The notes: a model not told the origin generated them from the sequence alone. Positions 18,280 through 28,170 are shown, counted from the stretch's first letter. The stretch: DNA of 64,000 nt from Aliiroseovarius sp. Z3 (GCF_029105185.1 NZ_JAFMZK010000003.1:372001-436000), one strand, 5' to 3'. Program-made: numbers and translations.

Positions 18280-19524
18280 ATGACCATTCAAACCCCCGTT
18301 GTAGCAAACGGGCGCGCCTATCCTGCTCCGAAAACCTGCGCGATTGCGATCTGCCTTGACGGGTGCGAGCCAGAGTATCTGGACAAGGCGATTGCCGATG
18401 GGTTGATGCCGACCTTGAAGCGGATGCGCGCGGAAGGCACCGACCGGCTGGCGCATTCGGTGATCCCGTCTTTCACCAACCCCAACAACCTGTCGATTGC
18501 GACAGGTCGCCCGCCGGTGGTGCATGGGATTTGCGGCAATTACCTGTATGAGCCTGAGACCGGCGAAGAGGTGATGATGAACGACGTGCGTTTTCTGCGC
18601 GCGCCGACGGTCTTCAAGGCGTTCTATGATGCGGGTGCCCGTGTGGCCGTTGTGACCGCGAAGGACAAGCTGCGCGCCCTTCTGGGGGCTGGGCTGAAGT
18701 TTGACGACGACCGCGCCAAATGCTTCTCGGCCGAGAAATCCGATACATCGACCCAGGAAGACCATGGTCAGGCCGAGGCCAGCAAATGGCTGGGCATGGC
18801 ACAGCCCGAGGTCTACTCGGCCGAGCTGTCCGAGTTCGTCTTTGCTGCCGGCGTCAAGCTTCTGCGCGAATGGAAGCCGGACGTGATGTATCTGACCACC
18901 ACGGATTACGTGCAGCACAAATACGCCCCCGATCAGGCCGAGGCGAAAGCGTTTTACGAGATGTTCGACAAGTACCTGACCGAGCTGGACGCGCTGGGTG
19001 CTGCCATCGTCGTGACCGCTGACCACGGCATGAAGCCCAAGCACCACGCCGACGGCTCGCCTTCGGTCGTCTATGTGCAGGACCTTCTTGACGAATGGTT
19101 GGGTGAGGCTGCCGCGCGTCTGATCCTGCCGATCACCGACCCCTATGTGGTGCACCACGGCGCGCTGGGGTCGTTTGCGACCGCCTATCTTCCCGACAGC
19201 GCCAATCAGGATGACATCATCGCCAAGCTGCGTGCAACCGATGGGATCACCGACGTGCTGACCAATGCAGAAGCGGTTGCCCGCTTTGAATTGCCTGCAG
19301 ACCGGATCGGTGACATCGTTCTGGTGTCAGGTGAAAACATCTGCATCGGCACGTCCGAGCACCGCCATGACCTTGCCGCGCTGAATGAACCCCTGCGCAG
19401 CCATGGCGGTTTGACCGAGCAAGAGGTGCCGTTCATCTGCAACCGTGTATTGCCCCTGCCGGAACGCCCCGTGCTGCGCAACTTCGACGCGTTCTTCTAT
19501 GCCACTCAGGCGGCGGCGCTTTGA
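18280..19524 (+). CDS. phnA: Phosphonoacetate hydrolase
   Basis: Cleaves phosphonoacetate to acetate and phosphate; a two-zinc enzyme of the alkaline phosphatase superfamily. It is 414 aa. Catalytic residues match the Sinorhizobium enzyme with a constant offset of two: Asp27 ('[10 protein letters not shown]'), nucleophile Thr66 ('[10 protein letters not shown]'), Asp209 and His213 ('[12 protein letters not shown]'), Asp248-His249 ('[12 protein letters not shown]') and His375 ('[12 protein letters not shown]'). It lies 21 bases after phnW and 16 before phnY. Confidence 0.95.
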   Translation: MTIQTPVVANGRAYPAPKTCAIAICLDGCEPEYLDKAIADGLMPTLKRMRAEGTDRLAHSVIPSFTNPNNLSIATGRPPVVHGICGNYLYEPETGEEVMMNDVRFLRAPTVFKAFYDAGARVAVVTAKDKLRALLGAGLKFDDDRAKCFSAEKSDTSTQEDHGQAEASKWLGMAQPEVYSAELSEFVFAAGVKLLREWKPDVMYLTTTDYVQHKYAPDQAEAKAFYEMFDKYLTELDALGAAIVVTADHGMKPKHHADGSPSVVYVQDLLDEWLGEAAARLILPITDPYVVHHGALGSFATAYLPDSANQDDIIAKLRATDGITDVLTNAEAVARFELPADRIGDIVLVSGENICIGTSEHRHDLAALNEPLRSHGGLTEQEVPFICNRVLPLPERPVLRNFDAFFYATQAAAL

Positions 19525-19540
19525 TATGAAGGATAATGTC

Positions 19541-20989
19541 ATGAGCAAAGACGACATCCGTCACGAAGGGATGCGCATAGGGGGCGAGATTGTTTTTGCC
19601 GATGATGTCGTGCCTGTGAAGTATCCCTATACCGACGAGGTCATTGGCACCGTGCCCGCCGGCAACGCTGAACATGCGCGCCGTGCCTTTGAGATTGCGG
19701 CGAATTACAAACCCAAACTGTCGCGTTATGAGCGGTCGCAAATCCTTCAACGCGCAGGCGAATTGATCGGGGAACGGCGCGAATTTCTGGCCAAGTGGCT
19801 GGTGCTGGAGCTGGGCATCTGTCACCAGCACGCGATCTATGAAACCAAGCGCGCGCAGGATGTTTATCAGTTTGCCGCCGCTCAGGCGATGAATGATGAT
19901 GGCGAGATTTTCTCGTGTGATCTGACTCATAACGGGAAAGAGCGCAAGATCTTCACCAAGCGCGAACCGGTGCGGGCGATCAGCGCGATCACACCGTTCA
20001 ACCACCCGCTGAACATGGTCAGCCACAAGATCGCACCCTCGATTGCGACCAACAATTGCATGGTGTGCAAACCGACGGAACTGACACCACTCACGGCAAT
20101 TGCGTTGGCTGATATCCTGTACGAAGCGGGCTTGCCGCCAGAGATGTTTCAGGTGGTCACCGGCTGGCCGCAAGACATCGGCGAAGAGATGATCGTCAAT
20201 GAAAACATCGACATCATCACCTTCACCGGTGGCGTGCCGGTGGGCAAGATGATTGCCGAAAAGGCGTCATACAAACGGCAGGCGCTGGAGCTTGGCGGCA
20301 ACGATCCCCTGATTATCTGCAACGACCTGACCGACGCCGATCTGGACAAGGCCGCGACCATTGCGGTGGCGGGGGCGACCGGCAATTCCGGTCAACGGTG
20401 CACCGCGATCAAGCGTATTCTTGTGCAGGAAAGCGTGGCCGACAGGTTCGTGCCATTGGTGCTTGAGAAGGCCAAGAAGATCAAGTTTGGCGACCCGCAA
20501 GACCCGGATACGGAACTCGGCTGCGTGATCCACGCTCAGGCCGCCGAGCTTTTCGAAAAGCGTGTGTTCATGGCCGAGAAAGACGGCGCCGAAATCCTGT
20601 ATCACCCCGGTCGTTACGGCGCGCTGTTGCCCCCGATCGTGGTGGACCGCGTGCCGCATGACAGCGAATTGGTGATGGAAGAAACCTTCGGTCCGATCAT
20701 CCCGATCGTCCGGGTTCCAGATGATGATGAGGAGGTCATGAGGATCTCGAACTCGACCCAGTTCGGTCTGTCGTCGGGCGTTTGCACCAATGATTTGAAC
20801 CGGGCGATTGCCTATATCAACGGGCTGGATGTGGGCACCTGCAATATCTGGGAACAACCCGGATACCGGATTGAAACGTCCCCGTTCGGCGGCATCAAAG
20901 ACAGTGGCAACGCCGTCAAGGAAGGTGTCACCGAGGCGATGAAGTTCTTTACGAACGTCAAGACATACTCCCTTCCCTGGCCGAATTGA
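19541..20989 (+). CDS. phnY: Phosphonoacetaldehyde dehydrogenase
   Basis: NAD-dependent aldehyde dehydrogenase that oxidises phosphonoacetaldehyde to phosphonoacetate. It is 482 aa from the ATG at 19541, preceded by GAAGGA seven bases away; an ATG at 19526 is possible but has no ribosome site. Catalytic Cys287 ('[12 protein letters not shown]'), general base Glu250 ('LELGGNDP') and Asn154 ('[10 protein letters not shown]') are present, at a constant four-residue offset from the Sinorhizobium PhnY. It completes the WAY route. A strong terminator follows. Confidence 0.93.
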   Translation: MSKDDIRHEGMRIGGEIVFADDVVPVKYPYTDEVIGTVPAGNAEHARRAFEIAANYKPKLSRYERSQILQRAGELIGERREFLAKWLVLELGICHQHAIYETKRAQDVYQFAAAQAMNDDGEIFSCDLTHNGKERKIFTKREPVRAISAITPFNHPLNMVSHKIAPSIATNNCMVCKPTELTPLTAIALADILYEAGLPPEMFQVVTGWPQDIGEEMIVNENIDIITFTGGVPVGKMIAEKASYKRQALELGGNDPLIICNDLTDADLDKAATIAVAGATGNSGQRCTAIKRILVQESVADRFVPLVLEKAKKIKFGDPQDPDTELGCVIHAQAAELFEKRVFMAEKDGAEILYHPGRYGALLPPIVVDRVPHDSELVMEETFGPIIPIVRVPDDDEEVMRISNSTQFGLSSGVCTNDLNRAIAYINGLDVGTCNIWEQPGYRIETSPFGGIKDSGNAVKEGVTEAMKFFTNVKTYSLPWPN

Positions 20990-21020
20990 CATGCGCCAGG
21001 TCGTTTCTTCCTCCCTGACT

Positions 21021-21051
21021 GCGAGGCCCGGTTTCCGGGTCTCGCCTTTTC
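21021..21051 (+). terminator. Terminator after phnY
   Basis: GCGAGGCCCGG and CCGGGTCTCGC form an 11-bp stem (one G-T wobble) around TTT, followed by CTTTTCC. It lies 31 bases after phnY and 13 bases before pbfA, so pbfA expression depends on read-through or a promoter inside phnY. Confidence 0.82.
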
Positions 21052-21064
21052 CGTTCGAGGTCCC

Positions 21065-22420
21065 ATGACAACAAAAATTGTTCACACCGAAGGCGAATCC
21101 AACACGTCAGATGCGCGGCGTGCGTGGTTGAAGAAATCCATTGGCCCCAAGTCCGGGCCATTGCTGAAACGTGATGGCAGCGCGTTTATGCACCAAAGCC
21201 TGTCCAGCCCCTGTGTCAGCACCATCGCCAAGGCCGATGGTATCTGGATCGAGGATATGGACGGGCGTAAGTTCATGGATTTCCATGGAAACTCGGTCCA
21301 CCATATCGGCTATGGCCACCCCAAGCTGGTGGCCGCGATCAAGGCGCAGCTTGACGACCTTCCCTTCGCCCCGCGCCGCTTCACAAATGATCCTGCCGTC
21401 GAACTGGCCGAGAAACTGGCACAGATTGCGCCGGGTGACCTTGGGAAAATCCTGTTCACCACCGGCGGATCGGACGCCAACGAAGTGGCGCTGAAGATCG
21501 CGCGTGCGGCGACGGGTCGGTTCAAAACGATTTCGTTCTGGGATGCGTTCCATGGGGCGGGGCTGGGGGCCGCGAGTGTTGGCGGCGAGGCGACCTTCCG
21601 GAGCCACATCGCCGGGCCGCTTCTGTCGGGTACCGAGCATGTCGCGCCCTTCGCCTGCTATCGTTGCCCCTATAATCATGAAAGCCCGGACACCTGTGGG
21701 TTGGCCTGTGCCAAGATGGTCGAATACGTGCTGGAGCGCGAAGGCGACGTGGCCGCGGTGATTGCCGAGCCGATGCGTGCGGTACCGTATGTTCCGCCGG
21801 CTGGTTTCTGGAAATCCGTGCGTGAAGCATGCAGCCGTCACGGCGCGCTGCTGATCATGGATGAGATACCGACCGGGCTGGGAAAGACCGGCAAGATGTT
21901 TGCGTTCGAGCATGATCAGATCATCCCAGACATCGTCACAATGGGCAAAGCGCTGGGCGGGGGCATCCTTCCCATCGCTGCATGTGTGGCCCGGAAAGAG
22001 CTGGATGTCTGCGGGGATTTCGCAATCGGGCATTATACGCACGAGAAAAATCCGGTCACGTCCCGCGCTGCCCTGACCACCATCGAAATCATTGAGGAAG
22101 AAGGGTTGGTCGAACGCTCTGCCGAGCTTGGCAAACACGCGATGCAGGTGCTGAAGGATCGTCTGCAGGATGTTACAACGGTCGGAGACATTCGCGGTCG
22201 CGGCCTGATGTTCGGGGTTGAGATTGTCGAGGATCGCGCCTTGAGAACTCCGGGCAACGCGCGGGCCGAGCGGATCTATTATGCCTGTCTGGAGGCGGGG
22301 CTGAGTTTCAAGATCAGCCAAGGCTGCGTTCTGACCCTGTCGCCCCCCCTGACCATTTCGCGCGACGATCTGGATCGTGCGCTTGATATCGTGGTGACGG
22401 CGATCAAAGACGCAGCATGA
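21065..22420 (+). CDS. pbfA: Class III PLP enzyme, probable (R)-1-hydroxy-2-aminoethylphosphonate ammonia-lyase
   Basis: Fold-type I class III aminotransferase family, 451 aa. PLP lysine 295 is in 'VTMGKALGGGILP' and Asp266 in 'LLIMDEIPTGLGKTGKMF'. The context is decisive for function: it directly follows phnWAY, where the class III member described in phosphonate clusters is PbfA. PbfA turns (R)-hydroxy-AEP into phosphonoacetaldehyde plus ammonia, feeding phnY. Odd feature: four cysteines at 198, 201, 211 and 215 ('CYRCPYNHESPDTCGLAC'), a possible metal or structural site. It could instead be another class III transaminase. Its stop overlaps the EamA gene start (ATGA). Confidence 0.72.
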   Translation: MTTKIVHTEGESNTSDARRAWLKKSIGPKSGPLLKRDGSAFMHQSLSSPCVSTIAKADGIWIEDMDGRKFMDFHGNSVHHIGYGHPKLVAAIKAQLDDLPFAPRRFTNDPAVELAEKLAQIAPGDLGKILFTTGGSDANEVALKIARAATGRFKTISFWDAFHGAGLGAASVGGEATFRSHIAGPLLSGTEHVAPFACYRCPYNHESPDTCGLACAKMVEYVLEREGDVAAVIAEPMRAVPYVPPAGFWKSVREACSRHGALLIMDEIPTGLGKTGKMFAFEHDQIIPDIVTMGKALGGGILPIAACVARKELDVCGDFAIGHYTHEKNPVTSRAALTTIEIIEEEGLVERSAELGKHAMQVLKDRLQDVTTVGDIRGRGLMFGVEIVEDRALRTPGNARAERIYYACLEAGLSFKISQGCVLTLSPPLTISRDDLDRALDIVVTAIKDAA

Positions 22421-23256
22421 CTGCGCAGATCGCTCTGATCGTTTTGTCGGCGGCCTTTCTGCACGCGCTCTGGAATGCGTTGGTCAAAGGGGCAGGGGAC
22501 AGGGTGATCATGCTGGGCATGATTGCATTGGGCCATGTCGCCTTCGCGCTGACGTTCATCGGGTTCGTGCCAATTCCCGACGTGTCTGCATGGCCTTACA
22601 TGGCGGCGTCTATCGCGATTCACTGGCTTTATTTCTATTTCCTGAACGTGGCTTACAGGCTGGGTGATCTTAGCTTCATCTATCCCGTGGCGCGTGGTTT
22701 TGCCCCGGTTCTGGTCGCGTTGGGCGCACAGTTTTGGGTGGACGAAGTGCTGCCGCTGCAAGCGTGGATCGGCATCTTCTGTGTCTCAGCCGGGATCATG
22801 TTTCTGGCTCAGGGCGCGTTCGATGCAGCGATGTCCCGAAACGCGCTGCTGGCAGCGTTGGCGATTGGTGGAACCGTTGTGCTCTACACGTTGGTCGATG
22901 GGATCGGTGTGCGAAATGCGGGCCACGCGCTGGGATATATTGGTTGGCTGTTCCTGTCTAAAATCCTGATTGTGCTGTTTCTGTTTCCCAGCCGCATGGA
23001 CCGGCTGCGCGCGCAATCGCCCAGAACACTGTTGATCGGCTTCATGGGGGGCGTCGTCTCGGGCTCGGCCTATGCCTTGGTGCTGTATGCCAAGACCATC
23101 GCACCGTTGGGCATTGTGTCGGCACTGCGCGAAACATCGGTGATATTCGCCGCCTTGATTGGGGTCTTGTGGTTTGGAGAAGGACCAAAGGCGCGACGAC
23201 TGTTGTCCGCGGGCGCTGTTGGCGCCGGGATCATCTTTATCGGATTGGGGCGCTGA
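22417..23256 (+). CDS. EamA/DMT-family transporter
   Basis: Ten-helix drug/metabolite transporter superfamily protein, 279 aa, with two EamA repeats (about residues 1-135 and 145-278). The N-terminus 'LIVLSAAFLHALWNALVKGAGD' and the C-terminal 'IAPLGIVSALRETSVIFAALIGVLWFGE' are typical. It is translationally coupled to pbfA, so it may move a compound linked to phosphonate use (substrate uptake or product export). The substrate cannot be predicted. Confidence 0.85.
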   Translation: MTAQIALIVLSAAFLHALWNALVKGAGDRVIMLGMIALGHVAFALTFIGFVPIPDVSAWPYMAASIAIHWLYFYFLNVAYRLGDLSFIYPVARGFAPVLVALGAQFWVDEVLPLQAWIGIFCVSAGIMFLAQGAFDAAMSRNALLAALAIGGTVVLYTLVDGIGVRNAGHALGYIGWLFLSKILIVLFLFPSRMDRLRAQSPRTLLIGFMGGVVSGSAYALVLYAKTIAPLGIVSALRETSVIFAALIGVLWFGEGPKARRLLSAGAVGAGIIFIGLGR

Positions 23257-23264
23257 TCCGCGCC

Positions 23265-24278
23265 TTAGTCGGCAAACACAACGCCTTTGCTCTGCGCCCT
23301 TAGGCGTGGGTCGTGGGATTTGACCAGAACATCGCGACCTTCAAGCACCTCGCGGCAGCGGGCAAGGGTTTCATCCTCAAGCCGTTCCATCGCGTCTTCG
23401 GTATAGAACGTCAGATGAGGTGACAGGATCACATTTGGGTGGTCAAACAGTTCGCTCATCGGGTGGCCGGTGCGGGTGAGGGGTTCCTGACTGAACACGT
23501 CCAGTCCGGCACCTGCAATCCAGCCCTCGCGGATCGCCTTTACAAGCGCCGCCTCGTCAACAATCGCACCGCGTGACACGTTGATCAAAAAGGCCGAGGG
23601 CTTCATCGCGCGAAGCTCGTCTGTGCCGATCATGCCGCGTGTGTCGTCATTCAACACTGAATGGATGGTGACGAAATCGCTTTGAGCCATCAGATCGCGC
23701 AGATTGTCGACCTTCGTTACACCCAGTTCGGCCATTTCCTCAGCCGAGGTGTGCGGGCTGTAGGCGATGACATTCGCGCGAAACCCCAAACCGGCCATAC
23801 GCGCCATGCTGCGCCCGATTTTGCCCAAGCCGACGATCCCGACAGTCTTGCCTGCGATGTCTGATCCCAACCAAGTCGGCTCGGGCCAGGCCCATCCGAG
23901 CGATGTCATATGCGTGTTGAGTGCAGTCAACTTCTTGGCCAGCGCGATCAAAAGGGCAAACGCCCCTTCGGCCACCGTTTCTTCCGCATATTCCGGCACG
24001 TTGACCACGGCCACCCCGGCGTCGATGGCTGCGGGAATGTCGATGGCGTCAATACCGACGCCATATTTGACGATGCCCTTCAACCGGGATGCATTTTCTA
24101 TGATCTGGCGCGTGATCGGCGTGTAACACATCAGGATCAGGTCGGCATCGCGCGTCGCCTCCAACATTACGCTTTCCGAGACCCCGTCCGGCAGCAGCAC
24201 CAACTCGTGCCCGGCCGAGATTAACCCGGCATCCAGTTTCGGGGTCTGAAGTTCGCTGTCCGTGCGCACGATTTTCAT
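23265..24278 (-). CDS. D-isomer-specific 2-hydroxyacid dehydrogenase
   Basis: NAD-dependent oxidoreductase of the phosphoglycerate/lactate dehydrogenase family, 337 aa. The ATG at 24278 follows AGGAAG; the frame opens 24 codons earlier without a ribosome site. The Rossmann motif 'TVGIVGLGKIGRSMARM' (about 155-170) is present. So are the catalytic Arg in 'LINVSRGAIVDEAALVKAI' and the His in 'VILSPHLTFYTEDAMERLE', with an acidic residue expected near 'DVFSQEP'. It is convergent with the EamA gene, 8 bases between stops. Substrate (glycerate, glyoxylate or another 2-keto acid) is not predictable. Confidence 0.88.
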   Translation of the reverse strand: MKIVRTDSELQTPKLDAGLISAGHELVLLPDGVSESVMLEATRDADLILMCYTPITRQIIENASRLKGIVKYGVGIDAIDIPAAIDAGVAVVNVPEYAEETVAEGAFALLIALAKKLTALNTHMTSLGWAWPEPTWLGSDIAGKTVGIVGLGKIGRSMARMAGLGFRANVIAYSPHTSAEEMAELGVTKVDNLRDLMAQSDFVTIHSVLNDDTRGMIGTDELRAMKPSAFLINVSRGAIVDEAALVKAIREGWIAGAGLDVFSQEPLTRTGHPMSELFDHPNVILSPHLTFYTEDAMERLEDETLARCREVLEGRDVLVKSHDPRLRAQSKGVVFAD

Positions 24279-24637
24279 GGGTCTTCCTGCTCTGATGAAG
24301 TTCGTGCAAAGGCTATCGTTTGTCGCGCTGGGACGCCATTGCGAACGCATGTTTGACGCGGGATGAAGTGATGTGTTGCTTTGTCGGCGCGGTGGCTACA
24401 GGCTTTTGGCGAACGATGCCAGCGTGAGAGGATCTGTGATGTCATCCTGGTTTCCGTTGCTGATCACAGAAGCACCGGAAAAACGGCTTTGAACTGTCCG
24501 TCTAATCGTCGCGCGTCGCGGTCAGGATGAACCGGCCAGATGTCGAGGCGTTGATTGCCGTCAGAGAGGTGGTGGCCACGCATTTTGCCACGGTTGCAGC
24601 AGCCAACAGCGAATTCTGGCAATCGCGCGCTTGGGGC
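24279..24637. other. 359-bp spacer without a confident gene
   Basis: Short open frames exist on both strands: a minus frame ending at 24502 and a plus frame starting with the ATG at 24527 that runs into the ybiB-like gene. Neither has a ribosome site or a recognisable family. The minus frame ending '...STSGRFILTATRDD' looks fairly coding-like and might be the eroded end of a gene lost downstream of ybiB, but I cannot name it. Confidence 0.35.
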
Positions 24638-25543
24638 TTAGGCCATATCCTTGAGCCGGGCAGTGGGACCAGTCCCGGCAAGTGTATCATGCACGAGTTC
24701 GATGGTTCCCGCAATCATGGCGCGCGTAAACGGAGCGTCGACGGGAGCCAGTGGCCCATCATAATCCTGAAGTCGGGCGATCTCGTCCACCAAGGGCGGC
24801 ACGCTGTTCTGCCAAGGCTGACCCTGTCGCAATCCAAATGCTTCGACCGTCTTGGCCGGATGACGTTCAAATTCGCCACCGCCCCCTTTGATTACAGTCA
24901 GCGCCTTCCAACCCAGAAGCCGTGCGGCATCGGCCTGCAGCAGCCGATAAGACGGATGAAAAACACCCTGAACACTTGCCGCAGCGCGACCGGGGTTCAG
25001 CATTCTGCACACCGTGTTCACACATGATCGAAGCCCCAAGATTTCCCGCAGGTTTAGCAGAGCAAAAAGGCGGGGGTGGATTGTCTCGAGCGGCAGATAG
25101 GCAATGCATCCGAGATCAAGCGCAGATGCGGCGTCATCCAGCGTGGTGCAATACGGAATACCCAGTGTCTTCAGCCCCGCACGGACGCGTGTGTCAGGTC
25201 CGTTCCAGCCATGCAGCAAAACCCGCGTCCCGCCCTGTGCGATGGACTGGGCAGCATGCAGAAACCAGGGTGCCCCGCGCGTACGCCCCGCCGCATAGCT
25301 CGGCCAATCAAGATCCGCCGCTGGTCCCGCGCGCAATGCATCCTGCGCCGCTTGTGCAAATCCGGCGATTTCGTCGGCGGTTTCGCCCTTCATTCGCATC
25401 AGCATAAGTATGGCTCCAACCGCCTCCGGCGGGGCATCATCGGATAGCATAAGCGTCATGGCGCGATACGCTTCCACCTGTGTCAGAGACCGCGCACGAC
25501 CCGGACCACGCCCCAATATCCGGACATATTCCGCCAAGCTCAT
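24638..25543 (-). CDS. YbiB/TrpD2-like glycosyltransferase-family protein
   Basis: Related to anthranilate phosphoribosyltransferase but not TrpD itself. It is 301 aa; the frame extends 96 codons upstream, but 'MSLAEYVRILGRGPGRARSL' at 25543 is the natural domain start. The all-alpha N-terminal domain (about 1-75) has 'VEAYRAMTLMLSDDAPPEAVGAILMLMRMKGE'-type residues of the TrpD N-domain. The GTGGD loop that binds PRPP in true TrpD is missing (here 'AAGRTRGAPWFLHAAQS'). E. coli YbiB of this type binds nucleic acid. The cellular role here is unknown. Confidence 0.75.
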   Translation of the reverse strand: MSLAEYVRILGRGPGRARSLTQVEAYRAMTLMLSDDAPPEAVGAILMLMRMKGETADEIAGFAQAAQDALRAGPAADLDWPSYAAGRTRGAPWFLHAAQSIAQGGTRVLLHGWNGPDTRVRAGLKTLGIPYCTTLDDAASALDLGCIAYLPLETIHPRLFALLNLREILGLRSCVNTVCRMLNPGRAAASVQGVFHPSYRLLQADAARLLGWKALTVIKGGGGEFERHPAKTVEAFGLRQGQPWQNSVPPLVDEIARLQDYDGPLAPVDAPFTRAMIAGTIELVHDTLAGTGPTARLKDMA

Positions 25544-25724
25544 TGCGCAGTCTCCCCATCTGTTGCGTCGTTGAAGGTTGTTGCTGATCACGTGTTTTGA
25601 CAGCACCAGTTCTACATTGCTGTCAACGTGTGATCCACTCTGCTGCGTAAATGCCGTTCGTGCCAACGCTTTGCGGTGTCTGAAGCTCTTGTGTGACTGC
25701 GTTGAATGCGGCCCGCGTTCCCGC

Positions 25725-26924
25725 TCAGATCGAAGACAGTCCCGCATTTGTGTCGAGCAGGTATTCCGCGAAAATCGGGCCGCTTGCAGCACCGATCGCG
25801 CGTGCGTTTTCTCCGACGGTTCCAATTTCAACGGTCGGTGCGATCAAGCCGCGCTTGTCCTGGTTCACCAAATACCGTCGAACCCGTTCAACCAACTCTT
25901 CCCGGATCTCGGGTGGGAAAGCGCCATCAACCAGGATCGCTTCAAAATCAATAACCGAGCATATCGACAATGACGCCTTCGCCAGTTCTTGCGCCGTTTC
26001 TCCGATCCAGGGGTCTACATAGCGGGAAAGTCTGCTCCAATCCTGCGGCTTTTTCCACATGAGGTCTGGGTCAATACCAGCTTCGATCAAACGCGCTTCG
26101 AGGAGATGCAATGAGGCTGTGTCGATCAGCTGTTGGCTTTCACCCAAGGGGCCGGTTGTGCGCATAGACCCCAGCGCCCCCGCGTTTCCCTTGTTTCCCT
26201 CAAACACTGTACCGTTCAGGGCGATGCCACCGCCAATGAAAGAGCCGATGTAGAAATAGGCAAAGTCGCGATATTCTTTGCCCCGTCCGTATAGGTGTTC
26301 GGCGTGGCAGGCGGCGGTGGCATCATTGACGACATAGACCGGTAGATTGCTGAAGTGCGCCACCTCTTGGGCAAAATCCACATCTTTCCACGAACGGAAT
26401 TTTTCAGCGGCTAGGCCAGATAGATCGTGCCATTTCCAAAGTTCAAATGGCGTCCCAATTCCAATCCCACAGACGCGCTTCTGTTGATTTGCGGGTAGGC
26501 TTTCAAGCAAGTCTTTCAGTCCCGCCTTTAAGAACCCGAAAACGGCATCGGGCATCGGATAGTCATAACTTGTGTGCAACTGCTCGCGCACCGTTCCGAC
26601 GAAATCCAAAAGCAACAAATCTGCACTGCGGCGTCCGATCTTCAGGCCAACAGAAAACGCGCCGTCGGGATCCAGCTCAATGGGTGTGGACGGTTTGCCC
26701 ACTTTTCCACGCACAGGGTCGCCTCGGCGGACAAGCCCGTCTTCTTCGAGGTTGCGCAGGATCGTTGAAACCGTGGGTTTTGAAAGACCCGTGCGCCGCG
26801 CCAGTTCAGCTGCGGGAACGGTTCTGTGACGCTGCAGGACAGACAGGATCAGGCGTTCGTTATGGTCCCGCAAACCGCTTTGGTTTACGCCCCGGCGCCG
26901 TGTTGTTGTGATGTCTCCGTCCAT
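25725..26924 (-). CDS. ROK-family transcriptional regulator (FrcR-like)
   Basis: Sugar-responsive repressor, 399 aa. The ATG at 26924 has AAGG eight bases upstream; a TTG at 26954 would add ten residues. N-terminal winged HTH (about 15-70): 'LILSVLQRHRTVPAAELARR' and 'GLSKPTVSTILRNLEEDGLV'. The rest is a ROK domain (about 85-390) with 'VNDATAACHAEHLYGRGKEY' and 'FIGGGIALNGTVFEGNKG'. The kinase ATP motif DxGGT is absent (here 'SVGLKIGRRS'), as expected for a regulator rather than a kinase. It is divergent from frcB, with a strong palindrome between them. Confidence 0.88.
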   Translation of the reverse strand: MDGDITTTRRRGVNQSGLRDHNERLILSVLQRHRTVPAAELARRTGLSKPTVSTILRNLEEDGLVRRGDPVRGKVGKPSTPIELDPDGAFSVGLKIGRRSADLLLLDFVGTVREQLHTSYDYPMPDAVFGFLKAGLKDLLESLPANQQKRVCGIGIGTPFELWKWHDLSGLAAEKFRSWKDVDFAQEVAHFSNLPVYVVNDATAACHAEHLYGRGKEYRDFAYFYIGSFIGGGIALNGTVFEGNKGNAGALGSMRTTGPLGESQQLIDTASLHLLEARLIEAGIDPDLMWKKPQDWSRLSRYVDPWIGETAQELAKASLSICSVIDFEAILVDGAFPPEIREELVERVRRYLVNQDKRGLIAPTVEIGTVGENARAIGAASGPIFAEYLLDTNAGLSSI

Positions 26925-26975
26925 GCCGGGCACCTTAATTCCCTTGTTATCCAATTGGAAGATAGCGGGAAGAAT

Positions 26976-27006
26976 TTAGTTAGTAAAGTTTACAAACTAA
27001 TTGACA
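26976..27006 (+). promoter_or_regulatory. ROK operator palindrome and -35 box of frcB
   Basis: 26976-27000 is a 25-bp palindrome: TTAGTTAGTAAA, a central G, then TTTACAAACTAA, with one mismatched pair. TTGACA (27001-27006) abuts it as a -35 element for frcB; the -10 is not clear. A repressor bound here would block polymerase. The most likely ligand is the divergent ROK regulator. Confidence 0.7.
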
Positions 27007-27112
27007 GGCGCTTCAGAATCGTGCCTTCTAGGGTCCAACCTGTTTCAGAGCAGGTGCGTGGCCAGCATGGAGGTGGTCACATGTTTTGAAATGACATGGA
27101 TGGGAGGACACC

Positions 27113-28123
27113 ATGAAAAAACTGCTGACATCTTCGGTTATTGCTTTGACCGCTCTGGCGGGCGCAGCGTCTGCGGACATCAACGCATGCCTGATCACCA
27201 AGACCGACACCAACCCGTTTTTCGTGAAGATGAAAGAAGGCGCGACTGCAGCTGCCGAGGCAAACGGCATCAGCCTGTCGACCTTTGCGGGAAAAATCGA
27301 CGGCGATGTGGAAAGCCAGGTCGCCGCAGTCGAAACCTGCATCGCTTCCGGAGCCAAAGGTATCCTGATCACTCCGACCGACAGCCGTGCATTGACGCCG
27401 GTGATCACGCAAGCCCGCGACGCAGGGGCTTTGGTTATCGCATTGGATACCCCGTTCGAACCCGCCAGCGTTGCTGATGCGACCTTTGCCACCGACAACT
27501 TCAAAGCAGGCGTTCTGATCGGTGAATGGGCTGCCGCCAAGCTGGGTGACGAGGCAGCAAACGCCAAGATCGCGATGCTGGACCTGAACGCATCCGAGAT
27601 TTCGGTCGACTACCTGCGCAACAACGGGTTCCTTCAGGGCTTTGGCATCGACATCAAAGATCCGACCGACATTGGTGACGAGGATGATCCGCGCATCGTT
27701 GGTAATGACGTGACCAACGGCAACGAAGAAGGCGGTCGGACTGCGATGGAAAACCTGATGCAGATCGATCCTGAAATTAACGTGGTCTACACCATCAATG
27801 AACCCGCTGCTGCCGGTGCATACGAAGCGCTGAAGTCCGTGGGTCGGGAAAACGACGTGTTGATCGTTTCTGTCGATGGCGGCTGCCCCGGTGTTCAGAA
27901 TATCTCGGAAGGGGTGATTGGTGCGACCTCGATGCAATTCCCGCTGCTGATGGCTTCGCTTGGCATCGACGCGATCAAGACCTGGGCGGAAACCGGCACC
28001 AAACCGCAGAACACCGAAGGTCTCGACTTCTACAACACTGGTGTCGAGCTGATCACGGATGAACCGGTGGATGGCATCCCATCGCTGACCTCGGCCGAGG
28101 GTCTGGAAAAGTGCTGGGGCTAA
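27113..28123 (+). CDS. frcB: Sugar ABC importer binding protein (FrcB-like)
   Basis: Periplasmic sugar-binding protein (ribose/fructose type), 336 aa with signal peptide 1-21 ('[15 protein letters not shown]'). Mature region '[19 protein letters not shown]' and '[19 protein letters not shown]' fit the Peripla_BP_4 fold. Together with FrcC and FrcA it matches the fructose importer of Sinorhizobium; ribose or mannose could also be substrates. It follows GGGAGG. A stem-loop lies after the stop. Confidence 0.82.
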   Translation: MKKLLTSSVIALTALAGAASADINACLITKTDTNPFFVKMKEGATAAAEANGISLSTFAGKIDGDVESQVAAVETCIASGAKGILITPTDSRALTPVITQARDAGALVIALDTPFEPASVADATFATDNFKAGVLIGEWAAAKLGDEAANAKIAMLDLNASEISVDYLRNNGFLQGFGIDIKDPTDIGDEDDPRIVGNDVTNGNEEGGRTAMENLMQIDPEINVVYTINEPAAAGAYEALKSVGRENDVLIVSVDGGCPGVQNISEGVIGATSMQFPLLMASLGIDAIKTWAETGTKPQNTEGLDFYNTGVELITDEPVDGIPSLTSAEGLEKCWG

Positions 28124-28139
28124 TCCCTGCCTAAGCAAA

Positions 28140-28170
28140 TTGAGCCGGGGTGAAGTTCGCCCCGGTTCAA
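28140..28170 (+). terminator. Stem-loop between frcB and frcC
   Basis: TTGAGCCGGGG and CCCCGGTTCAA form an 11-bp stem with one G-T wobble and a 9-base loop. There is no T-tract, so it is more likely a processing or stabilising stem than a full terminator. It separates the highly needed binding-protein gene from the permease gene. Confidence 0.6.

Noticed and set aside
17953-19158. 401-codon minus-strand frame over phnW/phnA
   Set aside because: PhnA catalytic residues on the plus strand are all present; the antisense frame has no recognisable motif.
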